In this document: in pieces, positions 9,805-19,387 of the stretch | Numbering within the stretch: position 1 is the stretch's first letter | How the letters are laid out: each line of letters begins with the position of its first letter | NCBI GenBank assembly: GCA_004764695.1 | Contig: SMSO01000036.1 | Coordinates: forward strand, 2,144,001 to 2,208,000 | DNA: 64,000 nt | Source: Schizochytrium sp. TIO01 | Lineage: Eukaryota > Sar > Bigyra > Thraustochytrida > Thraustochytriidae | Direction: 5' to 3' | Translations under genes and position numbers: made by a program | Notes under the pieces: model-generated | Database searches by the model: none | What the model saw: only the letters and a program-made list of their open reading frames with translations | Told to the model about the DNA's origin: nothing

Positions 9805-12800
9805 CTATTTGCGACTATTTTCAGGCGACTCGAGCGGTAGGGGAGACATTTCATCAGGTCCCTCAGCAAGAATAGCAAGGCGCCGCTCAATTTCAAGGCG
9901 ATCACGAAGCATTGCAAGTGCAGGCCATGTCATTCTAGCACCTGTACGTAAATAAACTCCCATAGTACGTGGTGTATCTGGATCGGCCACTAGATGTACA
10001 TATGACCACATTCGAATTGGAGGCACTAGGGTCACTGTGCCACGAGTGTTACCTAAGAAGACGGAGCTTGCATCAACTGACATAACACGTGGCATTAGAG
10101 AAAAATCTCGAACAAGCTCAAGCCACTTACGCAGGTCTAATTTGAGTAGACGCTCAACATATGAAAGCGCAAAACCACCTCGCCAGCCCTTACCACGGCC
10201 ATGCGCCACAGGCTTACCGGCACTACCTCGATGGGAGTAAAAGAATGGACTCAAGTGTGGTTCGACTTGAGAAACAATTGTGAATGTGACATTAAAAAGC
10301 TGTCGTAACGCATCGAAGGGAAGCTCATTCTGGAAACTACCATCACGCCAGAATCGTCCAAAAGAATGGTACGGTGTGATATGGCCACGGGCGTCCTTCC
10401 GTAAAAGCTCAATGGGTGGGAGAAGGCGCGGAATTGCTGAACTAGCCAGTACAGCACTATAGATTACTACATCCGGGGTGGTGCGATGACAAAGGACGCG
10501 CGTGTGCTGCTTACCCTTTTCATCAATGTTATAAACTGGAATGATAAGAGCTTTGTGCGAGCGCTCATAGGCTTCCCGGAAAGTAAGATCACCACAAACC
10601 TGTTTCACTAGCTTTGGGATCCAATCCGTGGTTTCAAAAATGTTTCCTTTTTTCATCAAATTTAAGAACATGCTGTAGTAACCAACAGAGCATGGGTTGA
10701 ATACTTTGCATAACACCTCGGGTCGCATTTGCTCCCGAAGCTCTTCATCAGTACGCGTGCACACATACGATCCTACCAGGGCACCACCAGAGGCTCCAGT
10801 AATGTACTCAGGGAGCATGTCTCGGTCTACAAGTGTTTTTACTACACCAAGATGGTAAAATGCGTTTCCAGCACCACCGCTAAGGCATAATGCTGTTTCG
10901 CCATAGGTGTGGGCTAACTCAGAAAAGAAGCGGCGCTTACTTTCCCAGAAAGCAGACTGAAGTTTACCTTCATCAGTTTCAGGATCTGCAACAGTGCGCT
11001 CAGGGGACGCCTCGCTGATGCCTTCACTTGTGGTGTCACCATATTCCTTGTCAGCTTCGGTATCTTCATCTTCATCTTCGTCGTCTTCCTCGAGCAAAGG
11101 CCGGTGCAAACGATGTTGACTTGGCCTTCTATGCATAGTGATCGGATTTTGCGCGAGCGGTTTGCCATTTCCGTCTGCAGGGTGAACAGGCGGTCTGACC
11201 TTGTCAGATAAGTTTGAAGAAGTCTTTGCACTAGACTGCGGGCTAGGGTTGCCACCATTGGCTTTCTCATGATCTTGTGAAGTCCACCTAGCCAATAAAG
11301 AGCCGCCCCCATTGGTGGGCGAGTTGTTTATGCGAGATAAAGTTGCTCGCATTGGAGATGTCCATTGACTAGCTCGGGCTTGCAAGCCACCGATAGCACG
11401 TTCGGCGAATTCTGCCATGCTAGCACGACGTAAACGTCCTCCACCAGAGGTAAACTTGCGCTTAATTTTCGCATAGTGCTTGAAGTGCAAGAGCTCGGGA
11501 TTTTCGCATGCATCGACTTCATCCAGAGCATCGAGAAACGTCGTGACAAGTTGGCGCATCTCAAGGTTTGTACCCATGTGGTTAAGAGCATATATTTGCT
11601 CATTTGCAAGCTCATTAAGAGAAGTAGCACTTGCACGCAAAACTCCAAGGATCTCGTGTTCCGCCTCTTTCTCCTCCATCATGTTTGTTGCACTGTTAGT
11701 TGAAGTAACAGATGCAGTCTCATCATCATCTAGACTGGGTCGGTTTTGTCCTACCGCACCCATTTCGATCGCAAGGTGACGAGTAGCGCGACGGAGAGCG
11801 CGGAGGTGATGCTTGAGCGTGGGAACATGATCTAGACTTCCACTAGACTTCCCTTCTTTCACGTCCATTTGTCTAGCGCTACGCCTCCAAGTAGAGTAGC
11901 TTGTCGCCTTGGTTAGCTGGTAATATTCCTCACGGTTTCTTCGGAAAATCATCTCAAAAAAGTTGACGAGTTGCCGTACCATGATATACATGGCAAGTTC
12001 GAGGAAGATGATACCAACAGTAAAGATTAGCAAGGGGAATTTGGCAATTGTGTAGAACGGGCCAGTGCCGTGATGCCCTTCAAGGTCAAGCGGAAGATTA
12101 TCTATGGTGTCTTCCGCTTCATCTACAGAATCGGCCATATTGCGTGCCTTCCGATGCCAGATGTGACGATGATTATTGTACACAGCAGCCTTGAGGAATT
12201 CTTTAGCGGCTTTAAAGCTGTCCATTTCTACCGGAAGAATGTTGTAGAGCTGTGGTAAGTGCGTCATTACGCTCGGCTCCACAAAGAGAAGGAATTTTGT
12301 TTGTACATTGTCTTCATTTGCTTTCCACAAGCAAGCCCTGAGCGCAGAATCAAGAGCCTCTCCATGGATGACCTCGGGCCCTAACTCATCAAGGATGAGA
12401 ACGTCAACTCCGGCCTCGAATGCACACATGATCTCCTCACGAGCCCATTCATAAATATCCTCCAGATCATAGTCCAGCGCCTCTTCAGAGGGTAGCCACC
12501 GTACTTCTCCTGAAGTGAGGCTGCGGAGGCATTTGCGTCGAAGAGGGGCTTTATCACGAATACGTGCAGCATCTGAAGCCCGAAATCGCCATGTGGGGCT
12601 AGGGCTGTCTTCCCCGGATGATTGTGATGCTAGAGATCGGGTTGTAGCCTCCATGGTAAGAAGCACGACGCCACCGACCTTTGCTCGCTCGTGCTGCTTG
12701 CCGTTCATCTTTCGCGCCCAGCGCAGGACTTCGGCTCGGTCTTCGCTGACCTGGTCACTTGCTAATACAAGAACGTCGCCATTTTGCTGGGGTTTTTCAG

Positions 12801-12873
12801 TCTGGGCACTGAGCGGGTTTGTCACCAGCCTTGGTGGCCTTGCAGTCGCATCGCTGCTTGTGGGAGCTGTCAT
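9805..12873 (-). CDS. Patatin-like triacylglycerol lipase, SDP1/TGL type, with extra N-terminal domain
   Basis: A 1022-residue single-exon protein. The C-terminal half is a patatin lipase: a glycine-rich oxyanion loop (LCLSGGAGNAFYHLG), nucleophile elbow GASGG with Ser695, and dyad Asp844 in FWRDGSFQNELP. Before it lie one membrane helix (about residues 280-305) and a region with a tyrosine/tryptophan pattern (EYYQLTKATSYSTWRRSARQ) that fits the DUF3336 segment of the SDP1/TGL3-5 triacylglycerol lipases. These act on lipid droplets to release fatty acids. The first about 230 residues are not part of the usual family layout: they contain a strand-helix pattern and VLILDELG (158-165), resembling a Walker B region of THEP1/DUF2478-like proteins, but no P-loop is visible. 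An acidic linker (Glu/Asp-rich, about residues 590-620) precedes the catalytic domain. Start is the ATG ending at 12873. Confidence 0.85.
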   Translation of the reverse strand: MTAPTSSDATARPPRLVTNPLSAQTEKPQQNGDVLVLASDQVSEDRAEVLRWARKMNGKQHERAKVGGVVLLTMEATTRSLASQSSGEDSPSPTWRFRASDAARIRDKAPLRRKCLRSLTSGEVRWLPSEEALDYDLEDIYEWAREEIMCAFEAGVDVLILDELGPEVIHGEALDSALRACLWKANEDNVQTKFLLFVEPSVMTHLPQLYNILPVEMDSFKAAKEFLKAAVYNNHRHIWHRKARNMADSVDEAEDTIDNLPLDLEGHHGTGPFYTIAKFPLLIFTVGIIFLELAMYIMVRQLVNFFEMIFRRNREEYYQLTKATSYSTWRRSARQMDVKEGKSSGSLDHVPTLKHHLRALRRATRHLAIEMGAVGQNRPSLDDDETASVTSTNSATNMMEEKEAEHEILGVLRASATSLNELANEQIYALNHMGTNLEMRQLVTTFLDALDEVDACENPELLHFKHYAKIKRKFTSGGGRLRRASMAEFAERAIGGLQARASQWTSPMRATLSRINNSPTNGGGSLLARWTSQDHEKANGGNPSPQSSAKTSSNLSDKVRPPVHPADGNGKPLAQNPITMHRRPSQHRLHRPLLEEDDEDEDEDTEADKEYGDTTSEGISEASPERTVADPETDEGKLQSAFWESKRRFFSELAHTYGETALCLSGGAGNAFYHLGVVKTLVDRDMLPEYITGASGGALVGSYVCTRTDEELREQMRPEVLCKVFNPCSVGYYSMFLNLMKKGNIFETTDWIPKLVKQVCGDLTFREAYERSHKALIIPVYNIDEKGKQHTRVLCHRTTPDVVIYSAVLASSAIPRLLPPIELLRKDARGHITPYHSFGRFWRDGSFQNELPFDALRQLFNVTFTIVSQVEPHLSPFFYSHRGSAGKPVAHGRGKGWRGGFALSYVERLLKLDLRKWLELVRDFSLMPRVMSVDASSVFLGNTRGTVTLVPPIRMWSYVHLVADPDTPRTMGVYLRTGARMTWPALAMLRDRLEIERRLAILAEGPDEMSPLPLESPENSRK

Positions 12874-13537
12874 TTAAATCTAGAGGCCAGCAAGTTTGCC
12901 GCGTCCCCGCAAGTCTCAAGCACCTCAACTTGGCACAGCAAAAAATCCAGAAAGAAGGTTTCAGCAATATCGATGCGCTCCTCGCCGTTGCCTGTATGAG
13001 GCTGATTTATTGGCCTCAGGGCCTTGTTTCGTTAAACTCGTGAGGTCTTGGCGTCAGCCGGAGACCAAGATCGAGTGTTTCAAGGCGTCGAAGTTTCGCC
13101 ACCTTTCTTCCAAAGTACACTTAGGTAAAGTCAGTTCCCTAGTCGTCGCTGCAGTGCTCCAAGGATGGAGTCACCTTCGTATCGGCGCTCGGTTTACCCG
13201 GTGCTCGCCGTGCCCCCTAGGCCTTCTGTGCGTGCGTTGTGGCCTCCGGAATCGTTGCGGATCTGCTTTCACGCCAGAGCATCGACGCTTCTATTCCTCC
13301 TTTCTTTCTTCCTTTCTTTCTCCGTCTCAATAAACATATAAGCACCATCGAGTGAGTGACTCCTTAGCAGTCCCTAGTGCCATCTACTAGTTCTTTTCCT
13401 CTTTTCATTCCCCCACTTTTATTATTTATTTATATATTTATTTATGTTTAGTAATGTTTTTTCCATTTATTTATTTCTATTGATTCATTGATTTCTATTG
13501 ATTCCTATATATTTATTTTTGTTTTGTCGTCGATGAT

Positions 13538-13538
<1 letters not shown>

Positions 13539-13573
<35 letters not shown>
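13539..13573. repeat. (GATT)n microsatellite
   Basis: Nearly nine uninterrupted copies of the tetranucleotide GATT lie 15 bp upstream of the short coding-like frame at 13588. Confidence 0.95.
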
Positions 13574-13587
13574 CGTGTTCCTCAATC

Positions 13588-13752
13588 ATGAGTCTTCGCG
13601 ATGATGAAGATCTTCAACATCCCGCTTTCAAGCACGCTCGTCCTTTGAGCCCTTCACGCTACGGCGCTTCGGTCGAGACCTTCTGGAGCTCTTTTCTGTA
13701 TCCTCGGACTGTCTCGGCAGCGACGATCATTCAGGTTCACATAGATAGATGA
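13588..13752 (+). CDS. Possible small gene or first exon, unrecognised
   Basis: A 54-residue frame begins MSLRDDEDLQHPAFKHARPL. Its codon choice is more coding-like than the AT-rich flanks. ATTCAG|GTTCAC near 13734 could be a splice donor, with an acceptor ending at 13803 (TTGGCAG), but no homology is known and the downstream continuation is low quality. It may be chance. Confidence 0.2.
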   Translation: MSLRDDEDLQHPAFKHARPLSPSRYGASVETFWSSFLYPRTVSAATIIQVHIDR

Positions 13753-15953
13753 ATAGAATTTGCATTCTTCAGAAAGAACAGAACAGCGCCATAACATTGG
13801 CAGGTGTGTCGAGGTTTCTTGAAAGCCGTGAAACTGGAGCAAGCAAAGCTGCCAAACCAAGCCTCCCCTCGCCTTCTCGTGGTGGCTTTCCAGGCCTCGT
13901 GGCCCTGCCTGCGTGGGCATACGGCTGTTCACCGCTGCGATCGTCGCTTGCGCGATAGCTCATTCGAAGCGGAGGTTCTTCTCGAGTTCTTCTTTGGCTT
14001 CTCCTTGAAACTTTCTTTCTTCTCCCCTCTTTTTATCATAAGAACGCTCTTTCCGCCTCTGTTTCTCTGAACAGCACATTCGTACTTTCCTTTTCCTCTC
14101 ATCATACAATATTTTTATCTTTAAAAATAAAAGATAAGAATAAAATGAAATGATTAAAAATTTACAACAACAAATAAATAAGTAACATAATAATGATGAG
14201 ATTTCGAGGAGTTATATATAATTCATTTTGCTTAGAAGTTTGCAGAAATAAATAAAGAAAGAAAGTAAGAAATGAATGAATATCGTCAAATGGTATTGAA
14301 ATCGATCATCTAATGCTCCAGCCCAATGTGAGCTCTGATCTGGGCCGCACTCGCATGCAATACTTTCAGAGACCTCCGCTCTCTCATGGGTCACTGTCGA
14401 AGGGGTTATCGTCTTCTTCGACTCTTAACTGTGGGCACTGCAAACCTCTCATGCGATCTATCTTTCTAAAACACGAACTCCTTCGGGGTAATAACTATGA
14501 AAGTCGATACTGCAGTGGTGGAACCTCAGTTGAATCGAAGCGGGCTCTTCGCTCGTATTGCAGAGGCTGCGGGTGCTCGAGGAAGGGCAACACGCATTTA
14601 TGCAACGGAGCTGACTGCTCGAAAGAGTCTCAAGAAGTTTGAGAATACCGAATCAGCGATGTTTTTTTTTTTGTTTTTTTGTTTTTTCTGGGAAAAAGAA
14701 AAAAGAGAAGAAAAATAAATGAAGCTCACCTAGCTAGAGGTTAGAAGGCACTACCAGGTACTACCAATTTCGTTAATATGGGGTTTAAAATTCTCTAATC
14801 TGTCTTTTATCCAAGTTTTAATTTGGTTTGGGGAAAAAAAAAGGGTCACCATTACTATTGCTTATTTCCTCATCAGGCTAAAAAGAAACTAAAGACTTAG
14901 AACTAAGAACTGGAACTCTAAGAAGGTACGTAAGATTGCAGCGCAGGCTATGGCCGTGCATTCTAACTGTATTATTGGCGCTGCCGCAAGCGTTGCGATG
15001 CGTAGCGCAGACTAACAGTGGCACCGGGAGCGGCTTGAAGCTTTGCAGAGCCTGCAGCGAAGACCTAGCTAGCTAGGGCTTAGATTTTGGTTTCTCAGTC
15101 GGACCTCGTAGTAGATAGATTACTTACCTTCAAGTCGTTGTAAGATGCATGCAATTTGCCCCCCTTCGCAAGCCTGAATGCAAAGGTTCAGTTGTGCCCG
15201 CATCGCAGAGTTGGCAAGGCGTCTCTGTCTCTACCCTGTTGTCTCCCGAACAGCAAAATAGTTTGTTTGTCAGTGTATCGAAGTTCTTCAGAGATAGATC
15301 CAAAGCACCATGAACCAATAGAAGTCCGCCAGCAACGCACGCATGGACTAGCCTCTACGTTATATACTTTCGTCTGAGTCTGATAAGAGGTTATTCGAGA
15401 CCCAGGGTTTCTGAAAAGGTTAGGTAGGAAAAAGAGTTTAATTCATATATCAATTTGTTTGTTACCAGGAATTAACAAATACTAGATAGTTGAAGGGTCC
15501 ATGAAGAGAAAGAGCATATGCGGAAAAACAGGAGCTGCGCATAAGTTTATAGCTTGACGTGTTTGTGCTGGCAAAGCCCCTAGGAGATGAGCATCGTCGA
15601 TAGCAAAGAAAGTGTGCAACTTGTACATGGAAGCGGGAAGAACAGCAACGAAAGTGTATTGCAGTACAAAGCGATTGTCAATCTTGTGGGACGCACGGGT
15701 ACCATGAATAAATTGACAATTAAAAGTAGGTGCAGCGAGCTTGTCCTTCTTGTAAGAGGTGAGGATAAGGAAGGTGATTCGATAAAGTTGAAGAAGGTAG
15801 TAGTATATAAATGCAGGTTACTTACGGTAAAGAAGAGCCAATGGACTGTGTCTTGGGTTGTTTTGAGAACAGAAGATAGAAATATGTTCAAAAGGCCCCA
15901 CATAAGCACACAGCAAAGGCTTCATTCAAATTCGTCCATGAAAGCTCGAGGTC

Positions 15954-17879
15954 TTATTGAAAGTTCTCAATGGCATCAATAAGAAGCTTGCTTTCTTGAA
16001 CATAGTCGACGGGAGAAACACTCATAACAGAGCACTTCTGGCGCGTAGTTTCATTGTAAGTCTCCTCCTTTACACGGAGGCGGAAGTTGTATTGCTGGAA
16101 GACACAGTCGTTGACAAAGCTCTCAAACTCAGATTCGCTTTGGTTCTTCAAGTTCTCAAGTTCATCAGCGGTCTTGTTTCCCATGATGATCTGAGCACCT
16201 TCGTTAAAGCTGGTTGCGTAGACAGATCCGGTGTAGTCGGCAAGAACAGTCCGCAAGATATAGCGGTTCTCCTTTGTAGTGTAGGTTTGTGCTGTCGGCT
16301 CGCAGAACCAGGTTCCATCAGCTTGGCGTGTGACCTTCTTGTTGTTACCTTCCTCGGGGCAAGCTTCGTACCACATCTTCTCGTGGGGAATATGCTGAAT
16401 GGTGGCCTTCACGTCTACGTAGTCTGGTTTTTCAGACTTGCCAAGCTGCATGTCCTTAATACCTTGAAGAGAATAACGCTCACTAATGGGCTTGACACCG
16501 CCACGGGCTCCCGCACCGCCAGCGCCAGCGGAGCCAGAAAGGGCCTGGAGACTGTTAGCACCACCATTGGCAAACCACTGGCGAAGCTGTTGTGTCCTGG
16601 GGAGCTCGGGCTCAATGACGATCTGTGAAGAAGCACCAGTACTGAGTGTGCGCCCACCCCAGTCGCTCACCTTGCAGTTCTTAATACCCACGACCGGGTT
16701 TTCGGAGCTCTGCAATTTGAGTGCAGTGTCCTTTGCCTTGTCGCCCCAGAGTGTGACGCGGATGGTTGCCTGGCTATCATCAGCCATAACAACCTCGCAT
16801 TTGGTGAGAGCGCGTCCAGCCTTGGAGGTGAACTCCTGCACCTCGCCAACATCCATAGCAATACCAAGGATATCCACCGTAGCGTTAGCAGCCGTGTCAG
16901 CGATATTGGCGATCGAGGTTGCCTCCAGGTGGACCTCGGCGATGTTGCCATCGTCCTGAACACGCGTGATGTTCGCGTTCTGGTCAAAAGTCAGCTCATA
17001 CTCGTTACGTGTGTTGTTAAAGCTCTTGTTTGCAAGCTTTACGCGGCCACCGGAAAGCGTGTAGACGCCGTTGGGTTCAATCATGTCAAAGAACCTGTCA
17101 ACTGCCTCCCTGAAGAATGTTGCACGAATCTCTGTTCCCTCCGAGTCCATGATCTCCATCGAGAAGAGCTGGCCCTGCTTGTTCGGGCCCTTATCCCAGC
17201 GTCTGATGTCGCTCTTGTTGATTACTCGACCCTTAATCACCCATCGGCTCTGGTACATATTGAGCGCCCTAATCGGCAAAATCCTTTCGTTGCCAGCACC
17301 TGTGTTCATCTCGCGCTGCTGCACAACAGGACCATTCTGACGGTACCCTCCCTGCTGGGTCTGATTCACAGGGTTCTGCTGTTGCTGCTGCCCAGGCTGC
17401 GCGTACTGCCGAGTCTGGCCAGATTGTTGAGGACGCAAGCTCTGAGGGGGTTGGTTCGCGTTAGCTCGCATTGCCGGGGGCGGGTTCACAGCTCCGTGGG
17501 AGTTGTTGGTGTTGTTAGAGGCGTTGTTGGAGCCTGCGCCAGCGACCTGGGGGTTGCCGATGACAGCGTTGGCCTTGCCAAGAACGCTGACACCGATTAC
17601 AATGATGACAACCTTGCCACCCACGTTGCTGACAACCTTGTCATCAACGCAGATAATGGCATTTTCGCGGAGCTGGCCATCAAGGACAAGGTCAGTGAGC
17701 TGGGTAGCAAGAATCGCCTGGGTGCTAGTGACTCCATCGGAAATGAGGGCCTTGAAACGCTTGGTTTCACCCTTTGTCATCTTGTCAAGCTGGAGCACCT
17801 GGAGAACCGGTTTCTCGACCTCCTCCTCGCGGAGGATACGCTCAAGGGCGCCTGTGGTGAGCTGAGGAAGTCCGGCCAT
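15954..17879 (-). CDS. RPA1: Replication protein A 70-kDa subunit
   Basis: A 641-residue single-exon protein of normal length for the large subunit of the single-stranded DNA binding complex RPA, which acts in replication, repair and recombination. Order: N-terminal OB fold (DBD-F, about 1-110, ending GVSVLGKANAVIGNP), a Gln/Asn/Pro-rich linker (about 115-190), DBD-A (from about 195, ALNMYQSRWVIKGRV), DBD-B (about 310-440) and DBD-C (about 465-641). DBD-C normally holds a four-Cys zinc ribbon. Here Cys507 and Cys526 are present, but the positions of the second and fourth ligands are Asn512 and Thr529. Spacing between the retained cysteines (19) is the same as in the human protein, so this is substitution, not deletion. 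The rest of DBD-C, including ENRYILR and DYTGSVYATSF, is well kept, so the gene looks functional. Confidence 0.95.
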   Translation of the reverse strand: MAGLPQLTTGALERILREEEVEKPVLQVLQLDKMTKGETKRFKALISDGVTSTQAILATQLTDLVLDGQLRENAIICVDDKVVSNVGGKVVIIVIGVSVLGKANAVIGNPQVAGAGSNNASNNTNNSHGAVNPPPAMRANANQPPQSLRPQQSGQTRQYAQPGQQQQQNPVNQTQQGGYRQNGPVVQQREMNTGAGNERILPIRALNMYQSRWVIKGRVINKSDIRRWDKGPNKQGQLFSMEIMDSEGTEIRATFFREAVDRFFDMIEPNGVYTLSGGRVKLANKSFNNTRNEYELTFDQNANITRVQDDGNIAEVHLEATSIANIADTAANATVDILGIAMDVGEVQEFTSKAGRALTKCEVVMADDSQATIRVTLWGDKAKDTALKLQSSENPVVGIKNCKVSDWGGRTLSTGASSQIVIEPELPRTQQLRQWFANGGANSLQALSGSAGAGGAGARGGVKPISERYSLQGIKDMQLGKSEKPDYVDVKATIQHIPHEKMWYEACPEEGNNKKVTRQADGTWFCEPTAQTYTTKENRYILRTVLADYTGSVYATSFNEGAQIIMGNKTADELENLKNQSESEFESFVNDCVFQQYNFRLRVKEETYNETTRQKCSVMSVSPVDYVQESKLLIDAIENFQ

Positions 17880-18253
17880 TGTGAACGAACGCAGTGAGTC
17901 AGCCGGCGGTTGCCTTCAAGAGCAAGTGCGTTTGCTAACTGCGAGAGCGACGCAACACGGATTCCGCAAAACCTCGCAATCTAGCAGCCCAACTTCGCTT
18001 CGAGGAGAGAGCAGCGGCGGCAGCTTCGGCCTTCGCTAAGTCGGCGAGTCGGCAAGAGGAACAGAGAGGAGGGCTAGGTGCCGCGCCCGTCGTTGCCAGC
18101 AGAGGCCCGACGGTCGATCGATCAATTCGAGTTTGGAGTTGGTGCTCGCAGTTAGTGACCTCGATAGTTAGATAGATAGTTAACTTATTATGGTCCATAC
18201 CATAATAAGAGTTAGTTCCTCCAATCTAACTACCATGGTCCTCATATTGTTGC

Positions 18254-18316
18254 CATACATACATACATACATACATACATACATACATACATACATACAT
18301 ACATACATACATACAT
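18254..18316. repeat. (CATA)n microsatellite
   Basis: About 15 perfect copies of the tetranucleotide CATA. Shorter runs of the same unit occur near 33940. Confidence 0.97.
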
Positions 18317-19158
18317 GCAATCAGCAACAAACTTTGCGACGCAGATCAGAGAAGCTCTCAATCAAGTGAGCCAGATTCGTTCAACACAGAGAGACCTCTT
18401 GACTGACAGCTCCAAACTCAGACTTTGCGCTGCGAATGCCAGAAACTCAGAGGATGAAGAGTCTGCTGGGTAGTTAAGTTGCGTTGAGCCGCTCCGTTCT
18501 ATTGAAGAGGTGTTCTTTGGAACAAACTGTTGGGAACGAAACAGCGTTCCATAAGTTCCAGCGGTAGGGTTGCGGAACACAATGTTTGCGTATATATTAT
18601 ATATATCGATTGTGAGAATGGCCAAATAACTGGAATGGGACTTGAAGTTGAGGACGCAGAATCGAATGTCGGAGACCAGAACTGGGAAATCAGACTCGGA
18701 GTATGGAAATGAGGGTATGCATGAAGGGGAAGGTTGTAGCTTGTTGGGAAATGAAAGCTCGCATGAATGTAGATTAAGTTTCAAGTGTGTTGCGGGGTGA
18801 GGATTTGGAAAAGGTTGCGCAAGGTTGCGAAGGACATTATTCAGCTGCTGTCAAAGCACTGTAAGGAAATCATCGTCTCTTCAAAGCGCAAGGAGGTTAA
18901 TTGAATGCCCTTGGAGTGTATTAACAGACCATACCCATGTCCACTGCATTCAGGAATCACCAGAGTCTCCGGCAAGAGCAAATACTGAGATTCCTTTGCA
19001 AACAAAGTGCGTAGGCCTGGGTAGCAAGGACATGCACCACCAACAAGAGTGTGATAGTTTGATTATCTAAAAGGAGAGATAAAATCAAGAGGATTACATG
19101 AACCATTAGAATGGTAACCGATAAAAAGATAACCATGTTAGAGGAAGTTGGGAAGGAG

Positions 19159-19240
19159 GCATCAGGGCATTAAAGCATCAAAGCATCAAAGCATCAAAGC
19201 GTCAGAGCATCAGAGCATCAGGGCGTATGAGCATTCAAGC
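19159..19240. repeat. 9-bp minisatellite, unit GCATCARRR
   Basis: About nine consecutive units of a 9-bp motif (GCATCAAAG, GCATCAGAG, GCGTCAGAG and similar), with point differences between units and decay toward the right end. Confidence 0.85.
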
Positions 19241-19387
19241 GTAAGACTTATGATAGAATGAGATTGAAACATCGGAAAAAAACATTAATGCTAACCTAAA
19301 CTAAGCAGAGGAGAACATAGCAGCAACACACAGAAAAACAAAACCCATGAACTCTGGTGTGGGTGACCATGTCTTGTGGTGACAATT

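Larger units (their letters stand above)
12874..15953. other. Intergenic, about 3 kb, gene-poor
   Basis: It lies upstream of the lipase gene and downstream of RPA70. It contains a GATT microsatellite, several A/T homopolymer runs (14660-14720) and GC-richer islands near 12900-13350 and 13588-13960. One short coding-like frame starts at 13588 (listed separately). No conserved protein was recognised. Confidence 0.5.
17880..19387. other. Intergenic, 1.5 kb, with tandem repeats
   Basis: It holds the RPA70 promoter side and the 3' side of the SRR1-type gene. It contains a long CATA microsatellite and a 9-bp minisatellite. Only short chance frames were seen. Confidence 0.6.

Noticed and set aside
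12896-13333. 145-codon frame upstream of the lipase gene
   Set aside because: It is rich in Arg/Ser/Cys with no domain and lies where the lipase 5' UTR and promoter should be.
15587-15982. Open frame of 131 codons overlapping the 3' end of RPA70
   Set aside because: It is on the opposite strand to RPA70, matches nothing known and has low-quality composition.
18254-18316. CATA array as a CRISPR or telomere-like array
   Set aside because: It is a perfect 4-bp microsatellite with no spacers and the unit is not telomeric.
18362-18784. 140-codon minus-strand frame
   Set aside because: Low-complexity Ser/Leu-rich chance frame next to a microsatellite; no recognisable domain.
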